DNA from: Aquimixticola soesokkakensis
GTDB taxonomy: Bacteria; Pseudomonadota; Alphaproteobacteria; Rhodobacterales; Rhodobacteraceae
Direction of reading: 5' to 3'
Length of the DNA: 64,000 nt
Assembly (NCBI RefSeq): GCF_900172375.1
Contig: NZ_FWFS01000002.1
Span: 236,071-300,070 of the forward strand
The translations under genes were made by a program, and so were the position numbers. This document shows, piece after piece, positions 34,443-43,756 of this stretch. Under the pieces are notes generated by a model. The model saw only the letters and a list, made by a program, of their open reading frames with translations, was not told where the DNA came from and did not search any database. The stretch's first letter is position 1. Each line of letters opens with the position of its first letter.

Positions 34443-35438
34443 ATGCTTGGACACCGTTTCGCAACCCGTATCAATTCCTTCGCTTCCGATGCTGGCAGCT
34501 ATTGGCCCCAGCTCACCGGCAAGCCCAGCCTCGCCCAGATGATCGCGCGCGCCGCGACCGTCGAGGGGCTGACGGAGTTGGATCTCAACTACCCTGACCA
34601 CGTCACCGACGACCCCAAAGCGGTGGCAAAAATGGTGGCGGATACCGGTCTGAGCGTGTCCGGCCTCGCCATGCGGTACTACACCAACCCTGCCTTCAAA
34701 CTTGGCGCCTTCACCAATCCCGACCGCGCGGTGCGCCAGGAGGCGCTGGACCTGACCAAACGCGGGATCGACGCGGCCCGCGAAATGGGGGCGCCGATGA
34801 TGACGCTCTGGCTGGGGCAGGACGGGTTCGATTACGGGTTTCAATGCGACTACGCGGCGCTTTGGGCCGACGAGATTGCCGGCATCGCCGAAGTCGCCGC
34901 CCATGATCGCGACTGTCTGATTTCGATCGAATACAAACCCAACGAGCCGCGCGCCTACTCGCTTCTGCCCGATGCGGCGACGACGCTCATGGCCATCGAC
35001 GAGGTGGGTGCGGACAATCTTGGTGTCACGATTGATTTCGCGCATTCGCTCTATGCCAACGAGCAACCCGCGCTGTCGGCCTCTCACATCCTGCGCCGTT
35101 CTAAGCTGCTCGGGATGCATCTCAACGATGGCTACGCCAAGCGCGATGACGGGCTGATGGTTGGCTCTGTCCATGTCCAGGCGACGCTGGAATTGCTGCA
35201 GGCGGTCAAGCGCGGCGGCTATGATGGCGCGATCTATTTCGACACATTCCCCGATGCCTCCGGCCTTGATCCGGTGGCCGAATGTGCGCTCAACATCCGC
35301 ACCGTGCGCCGGATGCTCGAGGCGGTGGACCTGATGGCGTCCAACAACCGCCTGAGCGCTGCGCAGGCTGTGCAAAATCCGGTGGTTGCCCAAGAGGTTG
35401 CGCAACTTGCGCTGCGTGGGGAATTGCTCACGGACTGA
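34443..35438 (+). CDS. Sugar (phosphate) isomerase/epimerase, TIM-barrel family
   Basis: A 331-residue xylose-isomerase-like TIM-barrel protein (AP-endonuclease-2 superfamily). Metal-binding residues are expected in LISIEYKPNEPR (Glu), LGVTIDFAHSLYAN (Asp, His), LGMHLNDGYAKRDDG (His, Asp) and AIYFDTFPD. This layout recalls L-rhamnose isomerase-like and ketose 3-epimerase proteins. It opens an operon with a ribose-type importer and a PfkB kinase, so it probably isomerises the imported sugar to the ketose that is then phosphorylated. The sugar is unknown. AGGAG lies 6 bases upstream of ATG 34443. Confidence 0.85.
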   Translation: MLGHRFATRINSFASDAGSYWPQLTGKPSLAQMIARAATVEGLTELDLNYPDHVTDDPKAVAKMVADTGLSVSGLAMRYYTNPAFKLGAFTNPDRAVRQEALDLTKRGIDAAREMGAPMMTLWLGQDGFDYGFQCDYAALWADEIAGIAEVAAHDRDCLISIEYKPNEPRAYSLLPDAATTLMAIDEVGADNLGVTIDFAHSLYANEQPALSASHILRRSKLLGMHLNDGYAKRDDGLMVGSVHVQATLELLQAVKRGGYDGAIYFDTFPDASGLDPVAECALNIRTVRRMLEAVDLMASNNRLSAAQAVQNPVVAQEVAQLALRGELLTD

Positions 35439-35474
35439 ATTTTAAAATAATTGTTGAAACGGGAGGAGACCCAC

Positions 35475-36524
35475 ATGCAACATTTCCTGAAGGCCGCACT
35501 CGCGGCAGGCGCCCTGAGCGTGAGCATCGGCATGGCCCATGCCCAAGACCTCGCACCGCTCAATTCCGACAGCGAGCCTGATCGTATCGACTGGTCCCAG
35601 CTGGACGCGACATTCGGCCCGATGCCCGCCCCCGCCGATGGTACAAAAGTGGGCGGCGTTTCCAAAACGCTCACCAATGAATACTGGCGCTCGCTGGGCG
35701 AAGGCTACAAAAGCTTTGCCGATGCCCATGGCGTTGATGTCGTCTACCAGGCCGCGCAAAGCGAGGGCGACCAGCTTGGCCAGTTGTCCATCGCTGAAAC
35801 GCTGATTTCGCAGGGGTTTAACGCGCTGCTGTTCTCGCCGCAAACCGATGCCAATCTGATCCCCGCCCTGGAAAAGGCGACGGCGGCGGGCGTTCCGGTC
35901 GTCAACGTGAATGACGCCGTGATCCCCACCGTCGCGCATTACGTGGGCAACGTGCAAAAAGACAACGGCATGCGCGTGGCGCAGTGGTTCATCGACACCC
36001 ATCCCGAAGGTGGCAAGGTCGCGGTCATCGAAGGACAGGCGGGCGTTTTTGCCGCCGGTCAGCGCACGGCGGGCTTCACCGAGACGATCCTTGCAGCGGG
36101 CAATTTTGACGTTGTCGCCTCGGTGCCTGCCGATTGGTCGCGCGAACTGGCCTTTAACGCCGCCGCGACTATTCTTCAACAACACCCTGATCTGATTGGA
36201 TTTTACGCCAATAACGACGGGATGGCCCTTGGCGTGGTCGAGGCGGTGAAATCCGCAGGGAAAGCCGATCAGACGGCGGTCTTTGGCACTGACGGCATTT
36301 CGGACGCCTATGCAGCCGTGCGCGCGGGCGATCTGACGGGCACTGTGGACAGCTTTCCGGTCCTGACCGGCGAGGTCGCGATGGAGGTCGCGCTGCGTCT
36401 TGCGGCGGGTCAGGATCTTCCCCGCGTGGTCGCCACCCCGCAGGCGCTGATCACCAAAGACAATATCGAGACCTATGCGACCAGCGACCTGAGCGCGCTG
36501 CGCGCGACGCTGATGGCCGAGTAA
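35475..36524 (+). CDS. Sugar ABC transporter substrate-binding protein (RbsB-like)
   Basis: A 349-residue periplasmic protein with a signal peptide (ending SIGMAHAQ, about residue 25) and a type I periplasmic-binding fold: VGGVSKTLTNEYWRSLGEGY, LFSPQTDANLIPALEKATAAGVPVVNVND and FGTDGISDAYAAVRAGDLTGTV. About 35 extra residues precede the first strand of the fold. GGGAGGAGA lies before the ATG. It sits between the isomerase and the RbsA-type ATPase and defines the substrate of the importer, probably a pentose or deoxysugar. Confidence 0.93.
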   Translation: MQHFLKAALAAGALSVSIGMAHAQDLAPLNSDSEPDRIDWSQLDATFGPMPAPADGTKVGGVSKTLTNEYWRSLGEGYKSFADAHGVDVVYQAAQSEGDQLGQLSIAETLISQGFNALLFSPQTDANLIPALEKATAAGVPVVNVNDAVIPTVAHYVGNVQKDNGMRVAQWFIDTHPEGGKVAVIEGQAGVFAAGQRTAGFTETILAAGNFDVVASVPADWSRELAFNAAATILQQHPDLIGFYANNDGMALGVVEAVKSAGKADQTAVFGTDGISDAYAAVRAGDLTGTVDSFPVLTGEVAMEVALRLAAGQDLPRVVATPQALITKDNIETYATSDLSALRATLMAE

Positions 36525-36605
36525 AGCCATTCTCCCGGCCTGATCCCGGCCATCGGGCTCGCGGCGTCTCCCACGCTGCGAGCCACCCTGCCCCAAGGAA
36601 GACAC

Positions 36606-38102
36606 ATGACTTCTGATCCGCTAGCCCGCCTGCACCTGACGGGCGTCACAAAATCCTACGGCCCGATCCAAGTGCTGCACGGCGTCTCTTTGCGCATCGC
36701 ACCGGGCGAGGTTCACGGGTTGCTCGGTGAAAACGGCGCCGGAAAATCCACCCTGCTCAACGTGCTTTGCGGTGTCGTCACGCATGACGGTGGCGTCATC
36801 GAAGTGGACGGCGCGCCGGTCCAGATCACCCGCCCCAAAGACGCGGCGGCCGCCGGCATCGCGATGATCCATCAGGAATTGCAACAGGTTCCCGAACTCA
36901 CCGTGGCGCAGAATATTTTCCTCGGGGCCTCCCTGCGGCGCGGCGCGCTATTTGTCGATCACCGCGAACAGGAACGCGCGGCGCGCCGGATTCTCGCAGC
37001 GCTCGACCCCGATATCGACGTGACCGCCCCGATCCGCGATCTGCGGGTCGCGCAGCGCCAGATCGTCGAAATCGCCAAGGCGCTGCGCTCCAAGGCGCGG
37101 GTGATTGCGATGGACGAGCCGACCTCAAGCCTGACACCCAAGGAATTCGAACGCCTCGTCGAGGTGATCCGCGTGCTCACCGCGCAAGGCGTCTCGGTGA
37201 TCTACGTTTCGCATAAAATGGACGAGGTGTACCGGCTGTGCCAAAATGCCACGATCCTGCGCGACGGGCGGTTTGTCACCCGCGTGGCGATCCCCGAGAC
37301 GCCCCTCCCCCGCGTGATCGAGCATATGGTCGGGCGCGAACTGGCCCATGCGCACCACCGCTCCTTTGCCACCGACAGGGTGATGATGGAGGTGCGCGAC
37401 CTCACCAGAGGCCGCGCCGTGCAAGGCGCCGACCTGACGCTGCACAAGGGTGAAGTGCTCGGGATTGCCGGATTGGTCGGCTCGGGGCGCACCGAGCTTT
37501 TGCGGCTTATCGCAGGGGTCGATGCGCCGGATCGCGGCAGCGTGACCATCGAGGGCACCGCCGTCAGCGGTGCCAATCCGCGCGCGCGCATCCGTGCCGG
37601 GCTTGGCCTTGTGCCCGAAGAGCGCAAACGCGACGGGATCATCCGCCACCGCCCCGTCACTGCCAATATCGGCCTGCCCGCGATGGATAAATTCACCCGC
37701 GCCGGCCTGATCCGCAAAGGCCTGCTTCACAAACGCTCCCAGGCGTTGATGCGCGAGGTGAACCTGCGCCCCTTCGATGTGACCCGTCCCATCGGCAGTT
37801 TCTCCGGTGGCAACCAGCAAAAGGCCATCATTGGTCGCTGGCTGGCGGCTGGCACGCGCATCTACCTCTTTGACGAACCCACCCGTGGCATTGATGTCGG
37901 TGCCAAGGCAGAGATCTACGACCTGATCGAAAAACTCGCCTCCGAGGGCTGCGGCATTCTGGTCGTCTCCTCCGAACTGCCCGAAGTGATCCGCCTGTCG
38001 GATCGGGTCCTCGTGATGTGCGAGGGGCGGATTTCAGGCAGCCTCTCGGCCGACCAGATCAGCGAAGCCAATATCGCCCGCCACGCCATTCCCGCAGGCT
38101 GA
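36606..38102 (+). CDS. Sugar ABC transporter ATP-binding protein (RbsA-like, two ATPase domains)
   Basis: A 498-residue tandem ATPase. Domain 1 has Walker A GENGAGKST (about 42-50) and Walker B VIAMDEP. Domain 2 has the family's degenerate Walker A GLVGSGRTE (about 288-296) and signature FSGGNQQK (about 399-406), then Walker B IYLFDEP. Length and arrangement are standard for RbsA/XylG/MglA proteins. It is co-transcribed with the RbsC-like permease 48 bases downstream. Confidence 0.95.
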   Translation: MTSDPLARLHLTGVTKSYGPIQVLHGVSLRIAPGEVHGLLGENGAGKSTLLNVLCGVVTHDGGVIEVDGAPVQITRPKDAAAAGIAMIHQELQQVPELTVAQNIFLGASLRRGALFVDHREQERAARRILAALDPDIDVTAPIRDLRVAQRQIVEIAKALRSKARVIAMDEPTSSLTPKEFERLVEVIRVLTAQGVSVIYVSHKMDEVYRLCQNATILRDGRFVTRVAIPETPLPRVIEHMVGRELAHAHHRSFATDRVMMEVRDLTRGRAVQGADLTLHKGEVLGIAGLVGSGRTELLRLIAGVDAPDRGSVTIEGTAVSGANPRARIRAGLGLVPEERKRDGIIRHRPVTANIGLPAMDKFTRAGLIRKGLLHKRSQALMREVNLRPFDVTRPIGSFSGGNQQKAIIGRWLAAGTRIYLFDEPTRGIDVGAKAEIYDLIEKLASEGCGILVVSSELPEVIRLSDRVLVMCEGRISGSLSADQISEANIARHAIPAG

Positions 38103-38150
38103 ACCGGCCCACAGCCCCTGCGCCCACACCCATTGATTTCGAGGACAGCC

Positions 38151-39107
38151 ATGAGCAAGGCATTGACATCCCTACCCCTTATTTCCCGCATCCGGTTTCG
38201 CGATGCGGGCACATTGGTCGGACTTATCCTGATCGCCATCGTGTTTTCCTTTCTCAGCCCAAGCTTTCTGACGCTGCCCAACCTTGTGAACATCCTCCAG
38301 CAAAGCTCGATCAACGCCTGCATTGCCCTGGGCATGACGCTGGTGATCATTTCGGGGGGGATCGACCTTTCGGTCGGGCCGGTGGCTGCGCTGTCGGCCA
38401 CGCTTGGCGCGGCAATGATGGTGGCCGGGGTGCCTGTGCCGCTGGCGGTGTTGGGGGCGATTGCCACCGGTGTCGCATGTGGATTTTTCAACGGCGCGCT
38501 GATTGCCTGGGGCGGTTTGCAACCCTTCATCGTGACGCTGGGCGGTCTGTCGCTCTACCGCGCGCTGGCGTTGATCTATACAGGCGGCACCCCGATTTTC
38601 GGCCTGCCTGGCGAGTTTCGCGCCATCGCCAATGGCACGCTCCTTGGATTGCCCGGACCTGTGATTGCCGTGGGCGTCCTGGCCTTTGTCGCTTGGGTGA
38701 TCCTGACGAAAACCCCGCTGGGCGAATATCTGATGGCCGTGGGCGGTAACCCCGAAGCGGCGCGCGTTGCCGGTGTGCCCGTCACCCTCACCAAACTGTC
38801 GGCCTATATGATTTCGGGCGGTCTGGCGTCTATCGCCTCGCTGATCCTCATCGGCCGTCTCGGTGCGGCCGAACCCACCCTTGGCAACCTGTGGGAACTC
38901 GACGCCATTGCCGCTTCGGCCATTGGCGGGGCCTCGCTTATGGGCGGGCGCGGCTCGATTGTTGGCACTTTGATCGGCTGCGTCATTTTGGGGGCGTTGC
39001 GCAACGGTCTGACCTTGTTGAACGTTCAGGCCTTCTACCAGTTGCTCGCAACGGGGATTATCATCATTGTCGCCATGCTGATTGATCGGGCTACAAGTGG
39101 AAAATGA
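38151..39107 (+). CDS. Sugar ABC transporter permease (RbsC-like)
   Basis: A 318-residue inner-membrane protein of the BPD_transp_2 family. Characteristic segments are INACIALGMTLVIISGGIDLSVG and VGGNPEAARVAGVPV, and LDAIAASAIGGASLMGGRG near residues 255-275. ATG 38151 follows GAGGAC at good spacing, and an upstream in-frame ATG at 38133 lacks a site. Its stop overlaps the RpiR gene start (ATGA). Confidence 0.94.
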   Translation: MSKALTSLPLISRIRFRDAGTLVGLILIAIVFSFLSPSFLTLPNLVNILQQSSINACIALGMTLVIISGGIDLSVGPVAALSATLGAAMMVAGVPVPLAVLGAIATGVACGFFNGALIAWGGLQPFIVTLGGLSLYRALALIYTGGTPIFGLPGEFRAIANGTLLGLPGPVIAVGVLAFVAWVILTKTPLGEYLMAVGGNPEAARVAGVPVTLTKLSAYMISGGLASIASLILIGRLGAAEPTLGNLWELDAIAASAIGGASLMGGRGSIVGTLIGCVILGALRNGLTLLNVQAFYQLLATGIIIIVAMLIDRATSGK

Positions 39108-39964
39108 CGATGGACAACCCCCAAACCGTTGCTGCGCAAATCCGGATGCGCCTGCCAAGCCTCACGCCGCTTGAAGGCAAGGTTGCGGCGGACATCCTTG
39201 CGCGCAAGGATATCACCGCCGACACGCCGCTGCGCGAGGTTGCGGAAAAATCGGATGTCTCCGAGGCGATGGTGGTGAAGGTTGCCAAAAAGCTGGGATT
39301 TGCGGGATTTCGCGAATTCCGCCGCGGGCTGATCGATTACTATCACTCGGGGTCCGCGGCCCTTCATAGCGAGATTTCCGCCGATGATACCTCCGGCGAG
39401 ATCGTGCAGAAGGTGTTTCGCACCGCCATGCAGGCGCTGGAGGAAACTTTTGCCATTCTCGATCTCGACGCGTTCAATCGCGCCGCCGATTTCCTGCATC
39501 AGGCACAGCAGCGCGATTTCTACGGCTTTGGCGGTTCTGCCCAGATTGCCCGCGATGTCAGTCACAAATTCCTGCGCATCGGGCTGCGCAGCTCGGTGTT
39601 TGACGATGCCCATATGATGATGATGTCGGCGGCGCTTCTGGGGCCAAAGGATGCGGTGATCGCCTTCTCCCATTCGGGCGAAAGCGCCATCCTGATCGAC
39701 GCGGTCGAGCTGGCGCGTAAAAACGGCGCACGGGTGATCGCGGTGACCAACTATCACGACAGCTCCCTCGCGCGCGCTGTCGATGTCGTGCTCTGCTCGA
39801 CGGCTGAAAATTCTGCCCTGCTGGGGGAAAACGCCACCGCGCGCATCGCCCAGCTTAACCTTCTGGATGCGCTCTTCGTTGCCACCGCCCAAAGAGACCG
39901 CGTGGCCGCCGATGCAAACCTGCGTCGCACAATGAATTCCGTTGTCCAGAAAAGACGAAAATGA
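39104..39964 (+). CDS. RpiR/MurR-family transcriptional regulator
   Basis: A 286-residue regulator with an N-terminal RpiR helix-turn-helix (about 8-80: REVAEKSDVSEAMVVKVAKKLGFAGFREFR) and a C-terminal SIS sugar-phosphate-binding domain (about 125-255: FYGFGGSAQIARDVSHKFLRIG, then IAFSHSGESA). It lies inside the sugar operon, between permease and kinase, so it probably senses the phosphorylated sugar made by the next gene's product. The palindrome at 34401-34428 is its best operator candidate. Confidence 0.93.
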   Translation: MTMDNPQTVAAQIRMRLPSLTPLEGKVAADILARKDITADTPLREVAEKSDVSEAMVVKVAKKLGFAGFREFRRGLIDYYHSGSAALHSEISADDTSGEIVQKVFRTAMQALEETFAILDLDAFNRAADFLHQAQQRDFYGFGGSAQIARDVSHKFLRIGLRSSVFDDAHMMMMSAALLGPKDAVIAFSHSGESAILIDAVELARKNGARVIAVTNYHDSSLARAVDVVLCSTAENSALLGENATARIAQLNLLDALFVATAQRDRVAADANLRRTMNSVVQKRRK

Positions 39965-39971
39965 GACGAAA

Positions 39972-40844
39972 GTGACTGCACCCACGCCCCTCGCCCTGAT
40001 CATCGGTTCGCTGCATTACGACATCATGGTCGAAACCGACCACCTGCCGCGTCTGGATGAAACCGCCGTCGGCACGCGATGGTTTCCCAAATTCGGGGGC
40101 AAGGGCGGCAATCAGGCCGTGGCCGCGCGCCCCTCGCGGATGGTAGGCGCCGTGGGCGCGGATGAATTTGGCACATTTTTGCGCGCGCATCTGCAAGAGG
40201 CGGGCGTCGATCACAGCCATGTCGCGACCCTGCCCGACGCAGCATCCGGCATGAGTGTGGCCATCATGAACCGCGACGGGGACTATGCCGCGACCATCGT
40301 GTCGGGGGCCAATCTTGCCATTGATCCTGACAGTTTCTCCGCCGCCGGGGTCTGGCAGGATGTTGCCATTCTCGTGTTGCAAAACGAAGTGAGCGAGGCG
40401 GTGAACCTTGCGGCCGCGCGCGCCGCCAAGGCCCGTAATATCCCCGTTCTGTTGAACGCCGCCCCCGCGCGTGCCTTGTCGCGCGCGTTCTCGGATCTGG
40501 TGGATATTCTTGTGGTCAATGCCGTTGAAGCGGAAATGTTTGGCACACCGCCGGTGCAAGACCTCGCAAGCGCCAAAGCCGCCGCTGCGCAACTGGCGGC
40601 GCAGTTTCCCGCTGTCGTGGTCACCGCCGGTGCGCAGGGTCTGGGCGTGGCGCGTGACCCCCAAAAGGCGACGGCCCTGCCTGCGATCAAGGTCAATGCC
40701 GTCAGCTCGCATGGGGCGGGCGATTGTTTCACCGGCGCTTTGGCGAATGCGCTTATTGGCGGTGCGGCCCTTGAACAGGCCTGCCAAACCGCCGCGCAAG
40801 CTGCCGCAAACCATGTTGCCGGCCACACATCCCCTAAAGCGTGA
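39972..40844 (+). CDS. PfkB-family carbohydrate kinase (ribokinase-like)
   Basis: A 290-residue kinase. GGKGGNQAVAARPS lies near residues 35-50, and the C-terminal anion-hole motif HGAGDCFTGALANAL near 245-260 contains the catalytic Asp. It phosphorylates the ketose produced by the operon's isomerase. I prefer GTG 39972, just after the RpiR stop; a TTG at 39942 would give 10 more residues. The gene ends in an 11-base convergent overlap with the BMP-like gene. Confidence 0.9.
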   Translation: MTAPTPLALIIGSLHYDIMVETDHLPRLDETAVGTRWFPKFGGKGGNQAVAARPSRMVGAVGADEFGTFLRAHLQEAGVDHSHVATLPDAASGMSVAIMNRDGDYAATIVSGANLAIDPDSFSAAGVWQDVAILVLQNEVSEAVNLAAARAAKARNIPVLLNAAPARALSRAFSDLVDILVVNAVEAEMFGTPPVQDLASAKAAAAQLAAQFPAVVVTAGAQGLGVARDPQKATALPAIKVNAVSSHGAGDCFTGALANALIGGAALEQACQTAAQAAANHVAGHTSPKA

Positions 40845-41739
40845 ATTCGGGGCCGTCGTAGCGCGATGTCACCGCGATCGCGTTGGTGGCGATATCGCGT
40901 TGCAGGCGGGCCAACTCATCGGCGAGGGCGCGTGGCACCTGCGTCGACAGCGCAAGGCCGACCGCGTCGCCCTGCGCGAGCCCCATCGGCTGCACCTCAG
41001 CGGGCAGGCGGCGCGCAAGCATGTCCAATCCGGCGCGCAGGACCGCGCGCTCAATCCGCGCCAGCGCCGAGCCGACAAACACCTCGGGCGCGATGTCGCA
41101 CCAGTTCAACACATTGCCGATCTGCAAGATCCCCCCCGCGCGACAGGCCTCGATGGCACCGCCGCGCGCGGCGTTGAGCATGGTAAAAACCACATCCGCA
41201 CCGGCCCGCGCTTGGGCCGCGACCCAAGCGCCGGTAACGGCGCTGTCATCTTGGGTGCCGCAAAAGCCGGTGAGCAAGGTGATCGCGGGGTCAATATGCG
41301 CGACCCCCGCCGCAAAGGCCGCGCGCCCCTTGAGGCCCGGTGCGACACGGTGCCCCGACAGATGGCCCACAACGCCGCTTTTGGTGACGCGCGCCGCAAG
41401 GCAGCCGGCCAGAAAGGCGGACTGCTCTTGCAACACATCGTAGCTGGCAAGGTTGGGGCCGCTCACCGCGCCCTGCACGACGCCAAACAGGCAATCAGGC
41501 GTGGCACGCGCCACCGGCGGCGTCACGTCATTTCCCTGCCCGCCGACAAAAATCACCCCGTCATTGCGCGCTGCCGCCGCCGTCAGGGCCTGCGTCATCG
41601 CGCCCGTGTCATAGGGCACGCCGTCAATCATCTCGACGTCCAGACCGCTGTGGGTGCGCAGGGCCTGCGCGCCCTCCAACGCACTGGCGTTGAAACCGCG
41701 ATCAAGGACCTCCCCGACAAAAATCACGCCAATCTTCAT
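40834..41739 (-). CDS. BMP/PnrA-like substrate-binding-domain protein lacking a signal peptide
   Basis: A 301-residue protein starting directly with MKIGVIFVGEVLDRGFN, the first strand of the basic-membrane-protein (PnrA-like) fold, followed by VIFVGGQGNDV and GVVQGAVSGPNLASYDVLQEQSAFLAG. Relatives are nucleoside-binding proteins of ABC importers, normally exported. Here no signal peptide or lipobox is visible, so it may act in the cytoplasm or be exported by an unusual route. It is last in the UraD-Tct operon, its start overlapping the upstream stop (TGATG). Confidence 0.78.
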   Translation of the reverse strand: MKIGVIFVGEVLDRGFNASALEGAQALRTHSGLDVEMIDGVPYDTGAMTQALTAAAARNDGVIFVGGQGNDVTPPVARATPDCLFGVVQGAVSGPNLASYDVLQEQSAFLAGCLAARVTKSGVVGHLSGHRVAPGLKGRAAFAAGVAHIDPAITLLTGFCGTQDDSAVTGAWVAAQARAGADVVFTMLNAARGGAIEACRAGGILQIGNVLNWCDIAPEVFVGSALARIERAVLRAGLDMLARRLPAEVQPMGLAQGDAVGLALSTQVPRALADELARLQRDIATNAIAVTSRYDGPEFTL

Positions 41740-42749
41740 CACGCGCCCCACCCAGAACCCGGGTTCGCCATTTTCGCGCGCAGCTCTGGGGGCACCAGAA
41801 ACCTGCGGTCGAAAATATCGTCGGGCGCGGGGGCCTTTGCGTAGCCCTTGGCCTCGCAAATGAGGCGGGCGATTTCGCGCAGGCGCGCATCCTCCACATC
41901 ACCCAGCCCGCGCCGCGCCGCCTCATCGCCCATTTCCAACGCAAGCGTGCCCAACAAGCGCGCCCGATTGGCCGCCCGATCCAAGGCCGGGTTGCGCCGG
42001 GCCACGGCCGCGATCGCGGCGTCGATATCGGCCACCGTATCGGCCAACCCGCGATTGATCGCACGACACAGCCCCGCCACGGCGCGTGGCTGTGCTGCGC
42101 GAAAGGCGCGCGAGACCATCAAGGCCCCGCCATAGAATGCCGGCGCATGGTCGATCCACGTCAGATGGTGCAGCGCGGCGCGGGCATCGACACCGGCCTC
42201 GATCGCCTGTGCGGCAATCGTGTTCACAAACCCGAAAATCCCGTCCCACTCCCCCGCCAGCATCTGCGCCACCATCTCGGTATGCGGCGCGCTCGAGATG
42301 GTGATATCGACGCTGTCGGGGTCGATCCCTGTCGCGCGGCAAAACTCGGGAAAGAGCAGCCACGCGGCATCTTGGGGATGGGACACCAATTTGGCCCCCG
42401 CCAGATCGCCCGGGGTCCTGATCCGCCCGCCGCGCGCCACCGCAATCGTATAGGGCGGGCGGTTGTGGATCGCCATCACCCCGACCGGCGCAGCGCTGAC
42501 GCCCGCGGCGCGCATCCGCACCAATTCGTTGAGATCGCCGTAGCCTGCCTCGAAGGTGCCGCTGGTCATCGTCGTGACGGCCTTGGCCAGAGAGGTGCCT
42601 TCGGTGAAGGTCACATCCAGCCCTTCCTGGGCAAAATATCCCCTGTCCTGGGCGAGGAAAAACCAGGCCTGAGGGCCGGAATAGAAGGTGTTGAGGATGA
42701 AACGGACGGGCAGATCGCCCGCCCGCCCCGCCATGTGAGTCTGTGCCAT
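41739..42749 (-). CDS. NMT1/SsuA-like substrate-binding-domain protein lacking a signal peptide
   Basis: A 336-residue protein of the NMT1/THI5-like family: VRFILNTFYSGPQAWFFLAQDRGYFAQEGLDVTF, then GYGDLNELVRMRA and TPGDLAGAKLVSHPQDAAW. Family members bind pyrimidines, sulfonates, nitrate or ureides. There is no evident signal peptide; the sequence goes almost directly from the start into the mature fold. The frame may start at GTG 42761 or at ATG 42749, 4 bases after the TctC stop; I use the latter. Its role beside TctABC and UraD is unclear. Confidence 0.75.
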   Translation of the reverse strand: MAQTHMAGRAGDLPVRFILNTFYSGPQAWFFLAQDRGYFAQEGLDVTFTEGTSLAKAVTTMTSGTFEAGYGDLNELVRMRAAGVSAAPVGVMAIHNRPPYTIAVARGGRIRTPGDLAGAKLVSHPQDAAWLLFPEFCRATGIDPDSVDITISSAPHTEMVAQMLAGEWDGIFGFVNTIAAQAIEAGVDARAALHHLTWIDHAPAFYGGALMVSRAFRAAQPRAVAGLCRAINRGLADTVADIDAAIAAVARRNPALDRAANRARLLGTLALEMGDEAARRGLGDVEDARLREIARLICEAKGYAKAPAPDDIFDRRFLVPPELRAKMANPGSGWGA

Positions 42750-42753
42750 CGGA

Positions 42754-43716
42754 TCACCCACCGTTGACGTTGGCCGCGTCGATCAGCGGGCGCCACAGGT
42801 CAATGGTCTGGGCAACGAAATCCGTGAACTGGGCGCTTGTCATTGCCGTGTGACGGATGCCCCATTGCGCCATCTGCGCGACCACCTCGGGATCGGCCAT
42901 GATCGCCTCGACACTGTCGTGAATGGTCGTGACCATCGCAGGGTCCATCCCCGCAGGGCCGCTCAGGCCGGTCCAGTTTTCAATCACAACGTCGTAGCCA
43001 AGCTCGCGAAACGTGGGCAGATCGGGGAACAGCGGCGCACGTTCGGGGGCTGCAAGCGCCAGTGGCAGGGTCGCGCCCTCGGCGATCAGATCCTCGTTCT
43101 GGGCCAGCATATCGTAGTAGCTGTCCAGAACACCGGCCCGAAAATCCTGAATTGCGGGGGCGCTGCCCTGATAGGGCACATGGATGGTCTCGATATCCAG
43201 CGCATTATCGACCGCTTGTCCCAGAATATGGGTGATCGAACCCACCCCCGAGGAGCCGTAGGTGATACCTGTCTCATTCGCGGTCGCGATGAACTGATCC
43301 AGCGTTGTGATGCCCGCATCGGGTTGCACGAAAAGCGCCGGTGTCGACGCACCGAGATAGGCAATATGGGTGAACCCGTCGAGCGGCGCATAGGGTAGGC
43401 TGTCAAATTGCGTCGGCGCGATGGTAAAGGGCGCGTTGTTGCCCAGGATAAGCGTTGTGCCGTCCGCCGGTTGCTGCGCGACATAATCTGCTGCTACCGT
43501 ACCGCCCGCGCCGGGGCGGTTGTCGACGACGGCCTTTTGTCCGTAATCGCTTTCAAGGTGTTGCGCGACAATGCGCGCGACCAGATCGCTGGTGCCCCCC
43601 GGCGGAAAAGTGACGACAATGCGCACCGGCGCGTCGCTCCAGGCGCCCGGATCGGCAAGGGCGGTTGTGGCCATCAGGGTCACGGCGGGGAGTGCAAGAA
43701 TGCGAGAGAGTTTCAT
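42754..43716 (-). CDS. tctC: Tripartite tricarboxylate transporter substrate-binding protein (TctC/Bug family)
   Basis: A 320-residue periplasmic protein with a signal peptide of about 21 residues (ending TTALA). It shows the Bug-family hallmarks PVRIVVTFPPGGTSDLVARIVAQHL and VVDNRPGAGGTVAADYVAQ. TctC proteins deliver carboxylates or other small polar ligands to the TctAB channel. It lies 40 bases downstream of tctA in the same orientation. The UraD neighbour suggests a purine-degradation intermediate or another ureide as ligand, which is inferred. Confidence 0.93.
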   Translation of the reverse strand: MKLSRILALPAVTLMATTALADPGAWSDAPVRIVVTFPPGGTSDLVARIVAQHLESDYGQKAVVDNRPGAGGTVAADYVAQQPADGTTLILGNNAPFTIAPTQFDSLPYAPLDGFTHIAYLGASTPALFVQPDAGITTLDQFIATANETGITYGSSGVGSITHILGQAVDNALDIETIHVPYQGSAPAIQDFRAGVLDSYYDMLAQNEDLIAEGATLPLALAAPERAPLFPDLPTFRELGYDVVIENWTGLSGPAGMDPAMVTTIHDSVEAIMADPEVVAQMAQWGIRHTAMTSAQFTDFVAQTIDLWRPLIDAANVNGG

Positions 43717-43756
43717 CAGAGGATGCCTTTGTGTGAGGAGAGGGAGGAGGAAAACG

